Assembly (NCBI RefSeq): GCF_001742165.1
Contig: NZ_CP016443.1
Coordinates: 310,001-374,000 of the forward strand
DNA length: 64,000 nt
DNA from: Burkholderia stabilis
Lineage (GTDB): Bacteria; Pseudomonadota; Gammaproteobacteria; Burkholderiales; Burkholderiaceae
Direction of reading: 5' to 3'
How positions within the stretch are numbered: position 1 is the first letter of the stretch; every line of letters starts with the position of its first letter. Below are positions 55,492 through 64,000 of the stretch, one piece after another. Position numbers and translations under genes: made by a program. A model generated the notes under the pieces. The model was not told the DNA's origin. It ran no database searches and worked only from the letters and a program-made list of their open reading frames with translations.

Positions 55492-56072
55492 CGATTGGCT
55501 CCGGTATCGGCGGGCAGCCGGTTGTGTGTGCGGCCGTCGGCGCGCGTGTCGTCGTTTCGCGGCCGGGACGCAGAGACGGCCCGGGACAGCAGGTGACGCA
55601 GCGTGCCGTCGGCGCGGTTGGCCGGCCGGATCAGGCCGACGAACGGCGCGCCCTGTTCGAGATACGGGCCATAAGCCTTGCGGAATCCGAAGCGTTTGTA
55701 GAACGCCTGGCGCGGCGCGGATACGTGCGTGCGCACTGCGGCGTCCGGCCACGCGGCCTGCGCGGCGGTGAGCGCGCGGCCGATCAGCCGCTCGAGCGTG
55801 TCGTCGTCGCGGCAGCTCCCGCTGGTCAGTACCTTGTCGATCACGACGTCCGGATCGATGTCGTCGCCGGGCAGGATGCGCGCGTAGGCCGTAACTTCCG
55901 TGGTGTCGCCGTCGCGCACGCTCGCATAGACATGCAGCGCGCAGGCGTCCTTGCCGTCGATGTCGAGATGCGTATGCGCATCCTCGACCACCAGCACGAC
56001 GTTGCGCGCGCGCAGGATCGCATAGAGATCGACGGCGCTCAGGTGTTCGAATTCACAACAATGCCATTCCAT
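55488..56072 (-). CDS. ElaA-like GNAT acetyltransferase
   Basis: This 194-residue protein starts MEWHCCEFEHLSAVDLYAILRARNVVLVVEDAHTHLDIDGKD, the ElaA pattern, with VYASV and AYARILPG strands and the acetyl-CoA region DDDTLERLIGRALTAA. GFRKAYGPYLEQGAPFVGL follows. A basic tail follows residue 170. It is first in a two-gene unit with manC. It may acetylate a sugar nucleotide or a protein; ElaA itself has no known substrate. The start at 56072 is the first ATG that gives the family N-terminus. Confidence 0.8.
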   Translation of the reverse strand: MEWHCCEFEHLSAVDLYAILRARNVVLVVEDAHTHLDIDGKDACALHVYASVRDGDTTEVTAYARILPGDDIDPDVVIDKVLTSGSCRDDDTLERLIGRALTAAQAAWPDAAVRTHVSAPRQAFYKRFGFRKAYGPYLEQGAPFVGLIRPANRADGTLRHLLSRAVSASRPRNDDTRADGRTHNRLPADTGANR

Positions 56073-56374
56073 GATGCGTTCCTCGCGTGATGCCTTCGGC
56101 ATGCCGTGCCGCATGGACGCGATCGTCACGTGCGGCGCGGCATCTTCATCATCCGGATGCGCGATGTACTGGTCTGTTCGAAAGCGTACTCACGCTCCGG
56201 ATTCGCGCGGACCGAGTGGCATGCGACGCGGTGAGCCCGCCCCGGGAACGCGGCAATGTGCGGTAGCACACACCATCGCGGCCGGTGCCTTTCCATAATT
56301 GCTCCATCCTGGCGGCCGCACCGCGATGCGCGGCCAGCCAACATCGAATGTGAATAAAGAACCGGGGGCAGGAC

Positions 56375-56602
56375 TTGAAGATTGCGATCGTTCACGACGG
56401 GCTGGTCGTGCATGGCGGCGCCGGGCACATGCTCGCGCACACGGTCGGCCGCATTGCGCGAGCCGACGCTTGCAGCCCAGTCGAATTCCTTCAGGACGAT
56501 GCACGCCTGCGCGGTTGCGCGGCGCGCACGTCGTTCATCCGTACGCTGTCGTGCCCGTTGTCATGCTGCATTGCGGGAAACGGTTGCCGTCACACCCGAT
56601 TT
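56375..56602 (+). pseudogene. Decayed remnant of a GT4 glycosyltransferase gene
   Basis: From a TTG at 56375 the frame reads MKIAIVHDGLVVHGGAGHML, then VEFLQDDARLRG and ARTSFIRTL. This follows the N-terminus of a common GT4 family (the form KIAIVHDWLV-x2-GGAE is typical) for about 75 residues, after which likeness stops. Normally conserved residues are already changed (W to G, E to G). No donor-binding half is found. It is a fragment of a lost glycosyltransferase of the same cluster. Confidence 0.55.
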
Positions 56603-57367
56603 AACATTGGGCCATCGCGATTCGCCGCAAAATGGTGCGCACAGGTCGCGCGCGCCGGATGGCGCCGGTGCAGCACGAACGCACCGCGCGCCGCGGGGAG
56701 ACTGATTACGGGGTGTAACGGACGAGCGAGCGGTCGCCACACGATACGGCGGTGCGGTGGCGCGCGGGATTATGCGGCGCGGGCAATGCGGTGCCGGTCA
56801 TTTCCCGGGATTTCGGCGAAAACCGTGGGTAATGAACAGTGTCAATCTTCGTGAAAAGTAGTATTTGCCACTGATTGACGGGAATGGTCGGAGATAATCA
56901 AATCTCAGTGGTCAAAGGGGCGTCGAGCGGGGCGAGCGTCGCGTAACCGGCTGAATCAGGATTATCTTTTGGTAACACGACCATCTTGAAACGGGGTGTA
57001 AATTCAGGAACGGATGAAATGCGGTGGTCATTCCGAGATCGGGTTGGCGGCCATCCGGTTCAGCATCGAGCGCGACTGTCGTGTACGACGCGACGCAAAT
57101 GCGGACGGAATTCCCGTTTGCCGACGTGCCCAGCCTGACGGCGCGTCGCATCAAAGCCGGGACGTCGTGGCTCCTGCGGTCGCGCGTTCCGTTCGAGTTC
57201 GATGACAACGAGGCCGGATGACATCCGGCTCGACCTCCAGGGGCTCTCACCGTGTGCAATTTCGATCTTCGCCAAAGCTGCGGAAACGCAGCGCGGACAG
57301 GTGGCCATTCGCCGCCGGCCGCAGCGCACGCGAACGGTTCGCGGAGTGGAGAAAGTGATGGTTCGTT
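56603..57367. other. Intergenic region before the sigma-54 activator gene
   Basis: These 765 bp hold no complete gene. The part 56830-57010 is AT-rich and should contain the promoter of the activator. A short frame with a good ribosome site (ATG 57358, 11 codons, MVRYEYANNAR) overlaps the activator start. Confidence 0.4.
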
Positions 57368-58759
57368 ATGAATATGCCAATAACGCGCGATAAGAGCGCC
57401 GGCGGGGAGAGCGGTAACGGGCAGCGTCCGCTGATCTACTGGACGCAGTCGCCGTCCGTGATGCTGCGAAAGGAACTCGCGCGGCGCGACTGGAAAGTCT
57501 CGATCGTCGCGCAGGCGAGCGAGCTGCGCGACACGTCCGGCGAAATCACCTGCGGCATCCTCGATCTGAGCGGCGGCCATGCCGATGCGATCGGCAGCAT
57601 CGCGTCCACGTGCGCGTCGATGCGCGACGTCGTGTGGGTCGCGCTCGTCGACGTCGGTCAGACGGCTTCCCCGAACGTACGCGCACTGTTGCGCGACTAC
57701 TGTTTCGACTACGTCACGTTGCCGGCGTCGCACCAGCGGATCGCCGACACGGTCGGCCACGCATACGGAATGGAATGCCTGTTCGCGCGCGACCGCGAAC
57801 GGCTCGAATCGGAAGAGAAGGGCATCGTCGGCACTTGCAGCGCGATGCTGCGGCTGTTCGATACGGTGCGGCGCTTCGCGCGCACCGACGCACCGGTATT
57901 CGTGTTCGGCGAAACGGGCACCGGCAAGGAACTCACGGCCGTCGCGATCCACCGCCATTCGGAGCGGCGCAACGGCCCGTTCGTCGCGGTCAACTGCGGC
58001 GCGATCCCGCCGCATCTGCTGCAATCGGAGCTGTTCGGTTACGAGCGCGGCGCGTTTACCGGCGCGAACGCGCGGAAGATCGGCTATGTCGAAGCCGCTA
58101 ACGGCGGCACGCTGCTGCTCGACGAAATCGGCGACCTGCCGCACGAGAGCCAGGCGAGCCTGCTGCGCTTTCTGCAGGAGCGCGCGATTCATCGCCTTGG
58201 CGGCAGCGACCCGGTGCCGGTCGACGTCCGGATCGTATCCGCGACGCACGTCGACCTGCGCGACGCGATGGCGGAAGGGCGCTTTCGCGCGGACCTGTTC
58301 CACCGCCTGTGCGTGATGCGCATCGATCAGCCGCCGCTGCGTGCGCGCGGCAAGGACATCGAACTGCTCGCGCACCACATGCTCGAACGTTTCCGCGGCG
58401 ACGCGCGCCATCGCGTGCGCGGTTTCTCGACGGACGCGATCACGGCGCTCTACAAGCACGATTGGCCCGGCAATGTCCGCGAGCTGATCAACCGCGTGCG
58501 TCGCGCCGTCGTGATGACGGAAGGACGCCTGATTACCGCACAGGATCTCGAGCTCGAATACTGTCTCGACGCGGCATCGCCGTCCGTGGCCGACATCCGC
58601 AAGTCGATCGAGCGCGAGGCGATCGAAACCGCGTTGCTGCGCACGCGCGGGCGCGTCGCGGCTTCCGCGCGCGAGCTCGGCGTGTCGCGTGCGACGCTGT
58701 ATCGCTGGATGGAGGCGTACGGGATCGAGCGGCCGCGCGGCACGGGCTCGTCGGACTGA
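57368..58759 (+). CDS. Sigma-54-dependent activator, VpsR/BerB-like
   Basis: This 463-residue enhancer-binding protein has an N-terminal receiver-like domain (about 20-140), as in FleQ/VpsR. The AAA+ domain has Walker A GETGTGKE (181-188), GAFTGA (228-233) for sigma-54 contact, Walker B LLLDEIGD (249-256) and the R-finger region. A C-terminal Fis-type HTH follows (AIETALLRTRGRVAASARELGVSRATLYRWMEAYGI). Proteins of this form (VpsR in Vibrio, BerB in Burkholderia cenocepacia) control biofilm polysaccharide with cyclic-di-GMP. Its place beside the exopolysaccharide cluster fits. The start at 57368 has no good ribosome site of its own; coupling to an 11-codon upstream frame is possible. Confidence 0.85.
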   Translation: MNMPITRDKSAGGESGNGQRPLIYWTQSPSVMLRKELARRDWKVSIVAQASELRDTSGEITCGILDLSGGHADAIGSIASTCASMRDVVWVALVDVGQTASPNVRALLRDYCFDYVTLPASHQRIADTVGHAYGMECLFARDRERLESEEKGIVGTCSAMLRLFDTVRRFARTDAPVFVFGETGTGKELTAVAIHRHSERRNGPFVAVNCGAIPPHLLQSELFGYERGAFTGANARKIGYVEAANGGTLLLDEIGDLPHESQASLLRFLQERAIHRLGGSDPVPVDVRIVSATHVDLRDAMAEGRFRADLFHRLCVMRIDQPPLRARGKDIELLAHHMLERFRGDARHRVRGFSTDAITALYKHDWPGNVRELINRVRRAVVMTEGRLITAQDLELEYCLDAASPSVADIRKSIEREAIETALLRTRGRVAASARELGVSRATLYRWMEAYGIERPRGTGSSD

Positions 58760-58777
58760 GGCTACGACAGGTAGAGA

Positions 58778-58806
58778 ACGCTCGCGGTTGCAATGACCGC
58801 GAGCGT
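58778..58806. terminator. Bidirectional terminator hairpin between activator and GH2 genes
   Basis: A perfect 11-bp stem (ACGCTCGCGGT with ACCGCGAGCGT) closes the loop TGCAATG between two convergent genes. There is no T-run, but the stem is very stable. Confidence 0.7.
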
Positions 58807-58810
58807 CGCG

Positions 58811-61294
58811 TCAGCCGGCGAGCGTGGCGCGTACCGCGCGTGCGGCGTTTACCGCGCGGATTTCGACAGCGGGCGGCGTGTCGGCGGCGGCCGGATTTTT
58901 TCCGGCGGCTTCCAGCGGGACGAGTGCGACGCGCGCCGGCGTGCCGGGCGCGAGATGGAACCAGTCGTCGCGCGGCACGAAGCCCGGTGCGTCGATCTGC
59001 ACATGGCGCGCGACGTGCCGCGTGTCGATGTCGACGTGCCAGGTGTCGCCGGTGCGCGATACGCATGCCTCGATCCCGAGTTCACGGCGCGCGAGCACGG
59101 CCGGATGCGTGCGGGACGGGAAATGGAACGCCTGTGACAGCAGCGTGCCATCGTCGGCGCGTAGCGTCGCGACGACGGTGTCGTGCTCGCATGGCCCGAA
59201 ACGGTACGCATAGGTCCAGTCGAAGAAGCGGCCGAGCAGCTCGGCCGAACCGATCCGCACCGTGTCGTGCGCGGCGATCCGCACCGGGCAGCCGGCACGT
59301 GCGACCGCCGTGCGACCGTCGCGCAGCGCGACCAATTCGAGCGCCGCCGACAGCGGCGCCGGGCGCTCGTTGACGACATGCACGTCCAGGCCGTTCAGGC
59401 CTTCATCGACCAGCAGCACCTGCACGGGCTGCAGTACCTGGCGCAGCGCATACCATGCCGATTTCGGCCGATGCGCGGCGTCGATCACGCCCCAGCCGGC
59501 GCCGGGCATCACATCCAGGAACTGCCATACGAGCGCACCGGCGCAACGCGAGCCGGTGCGCCGCCATTCGGAAAACGTTTCGCGCATCAGGTCCGCGATC
59601 ACCGCGCGCGACAGCTCGAAGTAGCGCGCCGGGTCTTCGCGCCGCAGCCGGTCGGGCGCGACGTCGTACAGCGTCTGCAGATAGTGGTCGCGGATGTCCT
59701 CGAAATCCCACGACGTGCCGGGGTCGCGTGGCACGGCCGCCTTCCAGCGCGGCTCGTGCACGCCGGGCCAGGCGAGCTCGGCGAGCGTCGCATCGCACGG
59801 CACGTTCGCGAACGCGAGGCATTCGCTTGCGAAGCGCACGTCCGCGCGGCGCGCGTCGTCGAGCGGGCGCAGGTACGCGCCGACGCCGTAGTAGTGCGAC
59901 ACGCGTTCGCGCGGCATGAACGGCAACACGCCGCCGTCGGGCGAATCGGGCACGTACGGGACGTCGGGCCGGCGCGCGGCCGCATGGCCGGCCAGCCGGT
60001 CGGCGGTCAGCTCGAGGAAGCGCTGCTTCGGCCCGAGCCCCGACATCGCGGCCTGTTGCGCGATCTCGCTGCCGCCGCACAGCACCGCGAGCGACGGCGA
60101 GGCGCCGAGGCGCGCGAGGCACTGCCGGGCTTCGCGCTCGACGTTCTCCGCGAACGCGGGATCGTCGAGCGCGTAGTCGAAGTTCGCGAACATGAAGTCC
60201 TGCCAGACCAGTATCCCGAGCCGGTCGCACCAGGCGTGGAAGGCGTCGGCTTCGTAGGTCATCGTGCCGCCGACGCGGATCATGTTGAAACCGGCGTCGC
60301 GCGCGAGCCCGAGCAGGCGGCCGTAGGTCGCGTCGTCCGCGTGCAGCGCGAGCGGCGCGGCGCTGCTCCAGCACGCCCCGCGCGCGAACACCGGCACGCC
60401 GTTGATGCGCAATCCGAAACCCTTGCCGTCGGCGCCGGCGTCGATCTCGATCGTGCGGAAGCCCGTCGAGCCGAGCGGCCGCCGTTCGTCGCCGATGTGC
60501 AGCGTGATGTCGTAGAGGGCCGGTTCGCCGTGCGTGTGCGGCCACCAGCGGCGCACGTTGGGCACCGCGACGCTCGCGCGCAGCCGGTCGGCGCCGGCGC
60601 GTTCGAGCGTCGCGTGGTGTTCGCCGCACGACAGCCGGGCCGCGAGCGCGTCGGGCAGCGGCGCGGAGAACGTCAGTTCCGCGTCGAGCCAGCCCGTGTC
60701 GCCTTCGACACGGGCGCGCAAATCGCAATCGACCAGAACCGGCGCGGCGGCCGGGTCGAGCACGTCGACGGGCCGCCACGGGCCGGCCGGCACGTACGGC
60801 GGAAACCAGCCGGGCATGTGCCCGAACAGCGACGTGCGAACCGTGCGCAGTGCCGCCGGCTCGGCGAGCCGCGTGCGCCAGCGCGCCCGGCGCGGCGCGC
60901 GCGCGTCGCGCAGGTGCGGCGCGAGCGCGCGGAAACAGAGGGTGAGCCGGTGCGTGCCGTCGAGCGACACGGGCACGTCGTGCGCGACGAACATGCTGTC
61001 GGAGCGCAGGATCGGCGTGTCGTCGAGCCACGCCTGCGCGAGCGTCGCGAGGCCGTGAAAGCGCAGCACGCGCGGCCCGCGGCCGCGCAGCTCGATCCGG
61101 TACCAGTGGTCGCGCTTGTCGAGCGACGCGGCTTCGTCGATCCGGCCGGCCAGCGCGAGCGCCTGCGCGACGGTGCCGGGCACGGGCGCTGTGATCCAGC
61201 CGTCGCCGTCGGCCGGGAGGGCGCTCGGCGCCTGCGCGGCGCCTGCGGCCGTCGCCAGCATCGACCACGCGGGCGGGGCGGGCGCGCGCGTCAC
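58811..61294 (-). CDS. GH2-family beta-mannosidase-like glycosidase
   Basis: This 827-residue glycoside hydrolase family 2 protein has an N-terminal jelly-roll (DHWYRIELRGRGPRVLRFHGLATLAQAWLD), an immunoglobulin-like domain, and a TIM-barrel with RIVNGVPV-like LRINGVPVFARGACW, DAGFNMIRVGG, ILVWQDFMFAN, the acid/base region LAVLCGGSEIAQQ and the nucleophile region RFASECLAFANVP. It resembles beta-mannosidases. It has no signal peptide. The GTG at 61294 overlaps the stop of the DUF1839 gene (GTGA) and is therefore chosen. It is last in the carrier-protein ligase operon; a glycosidase there is unexpected and may act on a glycosylated product. Confidence 0.85.
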   Translation of the reverse strand: MTRAPAPPAWSMLATAAGAAQAPSALPADGDGWITAPVPGTVAQALALAGRIDEAASLDKRDHWYRIELRGRGPRVLRFHGLATLAQAWLDDTPILRSDSMFVAHDVPVSLDGTHRLTLCFRALAPHLRDARAPRRARWRTRLAEPAALRTVRTSLFGHMPGWFPPYVPAGPWRPVDVLDPAAAPVLVDCDLRARVEGDTGWLDAELTFSAPLPDALAARLSCGEHHATLERAGADRLRASVAVPNVRRWWPHTHGEPALYDITLHIGDERRPLGSTGFRTIEIDAGADGKGFGLRINGVPVFARGACWSSAAPLALHADDATYGRLLGLARDAGFNMIRVGGTMTYEADAFHAWCDRLGILVWQDFMFANFDYALDDPAFAENVEREARQCLARLGASPSLAVLCGGSEIAQQAAMSGLGPKQRFLELTADRLAGHAAARRPDVPYVPDSPDGGVLPFMPRERVSHYYGVGAYLRPLDDARRADVRFASECLAFANVPCDATLAELAWPGVHEPRWKAAVPRDPGTSWDFEDIRDHYLQTLYDVAPDRLRREDPARYFELSRAVIADLMRETFSEWRRTGSRCAGALVWQFLDVMPGAGWGVIDAAHRPKSAWYALRQVLQPVQVLLVDEGLNGLDVHVVNERPAPLSAALELVALRDGRTAVARAGCPVRIAAHDTVRIGSAELLGRFFDWTYAYRFGPCEHDTVVATLRADDGTLLSQAFHFPSRTHPAVLARRELGIEACVSRTGDTWHVDIDTRHVARHVQIDAPGFVPRDDWFHLAPGTPARVALVPLEAAGKNPAAADTPPAVEIRAVNAARAVRATLAG

Positions 61295-62346
61295 CGCATG
61301 ACCGGCACGGGCGCCGCGTCGCCGCGCAGGGTCGTCACGTGACGCGGCGGCGCGTTGATCTCCCGCGCGCAGGCGACGAGGTCGGCGTAGGCGGCCTCGA
61401 TCGCCTCGAGCGTCGAGTCGCCGCGCTCTTCCCTGCCGCGTGCGCAGGCGCGCGCGAGCCGGAATTCCAGCACCATCGCTTCCGACGCGATGCGATCGCA
61501 CGCGGCGCGGATCTCGGCGAACGGCCCGATGCAGCCGCTCGCCTGCAGCCAGCGCGCATAGTGGCCGAACAGCTCGAAATTCGCGCCGAGCTGCCGCACC
61601 GAGTTGAACGAATACGCGTGGAAGTGTTCGAGCGGCGAATCGGCGAGCGTCCTCGCGTCAGCCTGCAACTGCCGCCGGAATGCGGCGATCGGATCGACGA
61701 CCGGCAGGCGCCGCAGGTGGCGGTGCAGCGCGGCAAGCGACGCTTCGCACAGCGCGCGCTCGTCGAGCGGCGCAAAGCGCCGCTTCGCGCATTCGACGTA
61801 CGGCGGCAGCGTCATCGGCGAACTGTTGCCGACGAGCCCGTTGTAGTCGAAATCTTCCGCCACGTAATAGCCGCTGTTGTGGAAGTAGCCGATCTGGTGC
61901 TTCGAGCGGTCGATCGCATCGATGCCGATCGTCGTCTTCGTGTGCTGCGTGCGATAGCTGCTGCCGCGCGTGTCGGGCAGGAACCACGCGTCGACCTCGA
62001 CGATCATCAGGTGACCGCGCGCGACCTGCGTCTCGATGTGCTGGTCGAGCGGCTCGTAGATCGAGTGCTCCTGCACGACGATCCCGTAGAGCCGCTCCAG
62101 TTCGTCGTGCGGAAACTTGAAGAACGTGAACTGGTCGCCCTCGAAATCGAGCGCGATCGTAAACGGCAGCGCCGCGTACGGATTGAAGCCCCACCACCGG
62201 AGCACTTCGAGCCACATGTCGACGTAGCAGTTGGTCTGTTTCCAGACCATCTCCTGACTGTGCAGCGGATGCGGCCGGTAGTGGCGCGCACGATGGCGCA
62301 CATCCTCGAACGACGCATCCTCGCCGTCGCGGGAAACGAATTTCAT
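61291..62346 (-). CDS. DUF1839-family protein of the carrier-protein ligase operon
   Basis: This 351-residue cytoplasmic protein has HSQEMVWKQTNCYVDMWLEVLRWWGFNPYAALPF, FFKFPHDELERLYGI, VEVDAWFLPDT and YRTQHTKTTIGIDAID, all conserved in DUF1839. The fold and role are unknown, but the family is regularly beside amino acid:[carrier protein] ligases, as here. It may take the aminoacyl group from the carrier. It overlaps both neighbours by four bases (ATGA and GTGA), so all are made together. Confidence 0.82.
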   Translation of the reverse strand: MKFVSRDGEDASFEDVRHRARHYRPHPLHSQEMVWKQTNCYVDMWLEVLRWWGFNPYAALPFTIALDFEGDQFTFFKFPHDELERLYGIVVQEHSIYEPLDQHIETQVARGHLMIVEVDAWFLPDTRGSSYRTQHTKTTIGIDAIDRSKHQIGYFHNSGYYVAEDFDYNGLVGNSSPMTLPPYVECAKRRFAPLDERALCEASLAALHRHLRRLPVVDPIAAFRRQLQADARTLADSPLEHFHAYSFNSVRQLGANFELFGHYARWLQASGCIGPFAEIRAACDRIASEAMVLEFRLARACARGREERGDSTLEAIEAAYADLVACAREINAPPRHVTTLRGDAAPVPVMR

Positions 62347-63317
62347 CGTGTGCCCCACAGCACGTCGCGGACCTCGCCCGGCCATGCGTCGATGTCGAAG
62401 CCGTGGTGGCGGAACAGCGCAAGCGTGAGCCGTTCGAGGCCGAAGCCGACGCAGCCCGTGTGCGCGACGTCGCCCGTCGCGGTGCGGATGTCCCACAGCA
62501 CGCCGAAATGATCCATGTGGTAGTTGAAGCTCAGGCATGCGGTCTGCCGGTCGTCGTGCTCGATCGGGATCAGCAACTCGAACTTCAGGTTCTGCTCGCG
62601 CTGGCTGTCGGCGACGATCTTGCCGCCGCGCCCGAAGAACGGATCGTTCGCGAGATCGATCGCGTTGGGCAGGCGCAGCGCGTCGATCATCTGCGTGCCG
62701 CGCTCGATCCACGTCTGGCGGAACGCGACGATCTGCTCGGGCGTGCCGACCCGCACGTACTCGCGCATCCGGAACAGCTGCATCCGGGTCGGATCGAGCG
62801 ACGGCTCGTGGCGGAAGCAGTACGAGAACACGTCGACGATGCGGCCGTCGGCGGGCAGCGCGCCCGCGCGCGCGACGACCGGATAGACGGGGTAGCACGC
62901 GGCCGGCGTCATCACGACATAGGTCGGCTTCTGGCTTTCCGTCCAGTCGTCGCCGCGATCGAGGCATTGCAGCACGCGCTGGTGCTGGCGCTCGTCGCCA
63001 CAGAACGCATGCACGCTGCCGGCGAGCTGCGGGAAGCTCTTCATGTATTCGCTGCGCTCGAATTCGGTGCGGCTCATCGCCGGCGGGAAGCGCAGCACTT
63101 CGGCCTGCTGGTCGGCGCCGAGGCGTGTGACGAATGCGTCGAGCGCTTCGACGACGCGCTCGAACGGCTCGCTGCGGCCGAACAGGCCCTGGATGCCGGT
63201 CGAGACCAGCAGGCCGGCATCGATCAGCGCGTCGCGCAGCGGGTTGACGCCCGCGCGGTCGAGCGGCGCGTCGGCGGGAGTGGAGGCGGCGGAGGGCACG
63301 GCGAGGCGATCGTTCAC
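62343..63317 (-). CDS. Amino acid:[carrier protein] ligase (seryl-tRNA synthetase-like)
   Basis: This 324-residue class II synthetase catalytic core has no tRNA-binding domain. Motif 2 is CFRHEPSLDPTRMQLFRMREYV (about 167-188), and motif 3 is GFGLERLTLALF (291-302). Cys141, Glu186 and Cys289 are spaced as the zinc ligands of the known Bradyrhizobium and Agrobacterium ligases (45 and 103 residues apart). Such enzymes activate glycine or alanine and load them onto a phosphopantetheine carrier protein. The GTG at 63317 overlaps the stop of the preceding gene (GTGA), and GGAG lies 9 bases upstream. The carrier protein is not in the window and should lie to the right. Confidence 0.88.
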   Translation of the reverse strand: MNDRLAVPSAASTPADAPLDRAGVNPLRDALIDAGLLVSTGIQGLFGRSEPFERVVEALDAFVTRLGADQQAEVLRFPPAMSRTEFERSEYMKSFPQLAGSVHAFCGDERQHQRVLQCLDRGDDWTESQKPTYVVMTPAACYPVYPVVARAGALPADGRIVDVFSYCFRHEPSLDPTRMQLFRMREYVRVGTPEQIVAFRQTWIERGTQMIDALRLPNAIDLANDPFFGRGGKIVADSQREQNLKFELLIPIEHDDRQTACLSFNYHMDHFGVLWDIRTATGDVAHTGCVGFGLERLTLALFRHHGFDIDAWPGEVRDVLWGTR

Positions 63318-64000
63318 GAATGTTTCTCCAGCGTCGCAGGACGCAGCGCGAGCAGCAGGCTCGCAGTGTTGGCGGCAATACGGTCGTTGCTGATCATCAG
63401 CGGCGCCGCGTGCAGGTCGCGAATATGGCGGCCGATGCTGAACGGCGTGCCTTGCTTGTAGCCGGCCATCCCGCAGATCATCATCGCCTGGTGCGCGACT
63501 TCCAGCGCGGTGGCCGACACGTAGGTTTTCAGCGTATTGATCTCGGCGGCCCAGGCCATGCCGGCCGACCACGAGCGGGCCGACGCACTCGCATGGAGCC
63601 GCACCACGTTGTCGACGCGAGCCTGCATCGCCTGCATCAGCGCGAGCGATTCGGCGATGCGTCGCGCGGCGGGCGACGGCGCGCCGTCGGTCTGGCGTGC
63701 CTGCGCGCGGAAGAACTGGTGCGCGCGATGGAACGCGTCGCCGGCCACGCCGATCCAGACCGCGGCCCACAGGATGTGCGAGACCGGCACCATCGTTTCC
63801 TCGGCGATCTTCGCGAACGGCACGGGCAGGCACTGGACGGCCGCGCCCCGTGCGTCGAGCTCGAAGCCGTTGCTGCAGGTGCCGCGCATCCCGAGCGTGT
63901 CCCATTCGCCGCGCCGCGTGAGCGTATAGCCGTCGCGCAGCAGCGTGACGAGTACCTGCTCGGAAGCCGGCGCGTCGGCATCGCGCCGCGCCGTGGCGAG
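63314..64000 (-). CDS. Acyl-CoA dehydrogenase-like flavoprotein (N-terminus beyond window)
   Basis: The last 228 residues of an acyl-CoA dehydrogenase-family protein. The segment WDTLGMRGTCSNGFEL is the typical middle-domain motif, followed by the C-terminal helical domain (AESLALMQAMQARVDNVVRL, ALEVAHQAMMICGMAGYKQGTPFSIGRHIRDLHAAPLMISNDRI), which forms the FAD and substrate pocket. The catalytic Glu cannot be assigned safely. It is first among the genes seen in the operon and may oxidise the aminoacyl group while it sits on the carrier protein. Confidence 0.88.
   Translation of the reverse strand, partial: LATARRDADAPASEQVLVTLLRDGYTLTRRGEWDTLGMRGTCSNGFELDARGAAVQCLPVPFAKIAEETMVPVSHILWAAVWIGVAGDAFHRAHQFFRAQARQTDGAPSPAARRIAESLALMQAMQARVDNVVRLHASASARSWSAGMAWAAEINTLKTYVSATALEVAHQAMMICGMAGYKQGTPFSIGRHIRDLHAAPLMISNDRIAANTASLLLALRPATLEKHS

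Noticed and set aside
56912..58459. 515-residue minus-strand frame opposite the sigma-54 activator
   Set aside because: No domain is seen and the plus strand has a complete AAA+ domain.

Overview
The window is GC-rich (third codon positions mostly G or C) and looks like part of a secondary replicon of a Burkholderia cepacia complex-like beta-proteobacterium. The evidence is the co-occurrence of a Bep/cepacian-type exopolysaccharide cluster with a VpsR/BerB-like sigma-54 activator, an H-NS-type DNA-binding protein and an amino acid:carrier-protein ligase cluster. No rRNA, tRNA or CRISPR array was seen.

Left part (1-16.4 kb). A cut-off C-terminus is followed by a HigB/HigA-type toxin-antitoxin pair, a YjeH-like amino-acid exporter broken by a one-base frameshift, the large helicase Lhr, a small YdjM-like membrane protein, a secreted gamma-glutamyltransferase, and a dehalogenase-like alpha/beta hydrolase divergent from an HxlR regulator. 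Three copies of one 17-bp palindrome lie between the last two. Then comes a minus-strand aliphatic-amidase operon: amiE, amiS, CbbQ-type ATPase, CbbO/NorD-type VWA protein, amiC, amiR. The amiE leader still has an ANTAR-type double hexaloop motif and a strong terminator. A complete ISL3-family insertion sequence (17481-18785, 8-bp A8 target duplication) has landed exactly in the U-tract, separating the terminator from amiE.

Middle part (19.2-34.0 kb). The most novel locus is a dedicated peptide export system. A TolC-like channel is divergent from two small genes with matching 15-residue double-glycine leaders. These are followed by a C39-peptidase ABC transporter, an LpxL-like acyltransferase homologue lacking the usual catalytic acid, an HlyD/CvaA-like adaptor and an OmpW-like outer-membrane protein with an unusual N-terminal extension. 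Further right are ppk2, an H-NS-like gene, yigZ, a LysR/DUF4865 divergent pair with a long inverted repeat, and a secreted GH3 glycosidase.

Right part (34.4-64.0 kb). A Wzx/Wzy-type exopolysaccharide cluster contains flippase, Wza-like export lipoprotein, Wzc-like tyrosine kinase, polymerase, acyltransferase, three glycosyltransferases, a GMC oxidoreductase fused to a sugar epimerase, a tandem alpha/beta hydrolase, a beta-helix secreted protein, ManC and an ElaA-like acetyltransferase. Two of its divergent intergenic regions are copies of each other, which suggests co-regulation. A decayed glycosyltransferase remnant lies before the sigma-54 activator, the probable regulator. The window ends in a tightly overlapping minus-strand operon: acyl-CoA dehydrogenase-like protein (cut by the edge), amino acid:[carrier protein] ligase, DUF1839 protein and a GH2 beta-mannosidase-like enzyme. 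This looks like an orphan carrier-protein amino-acid pathway.
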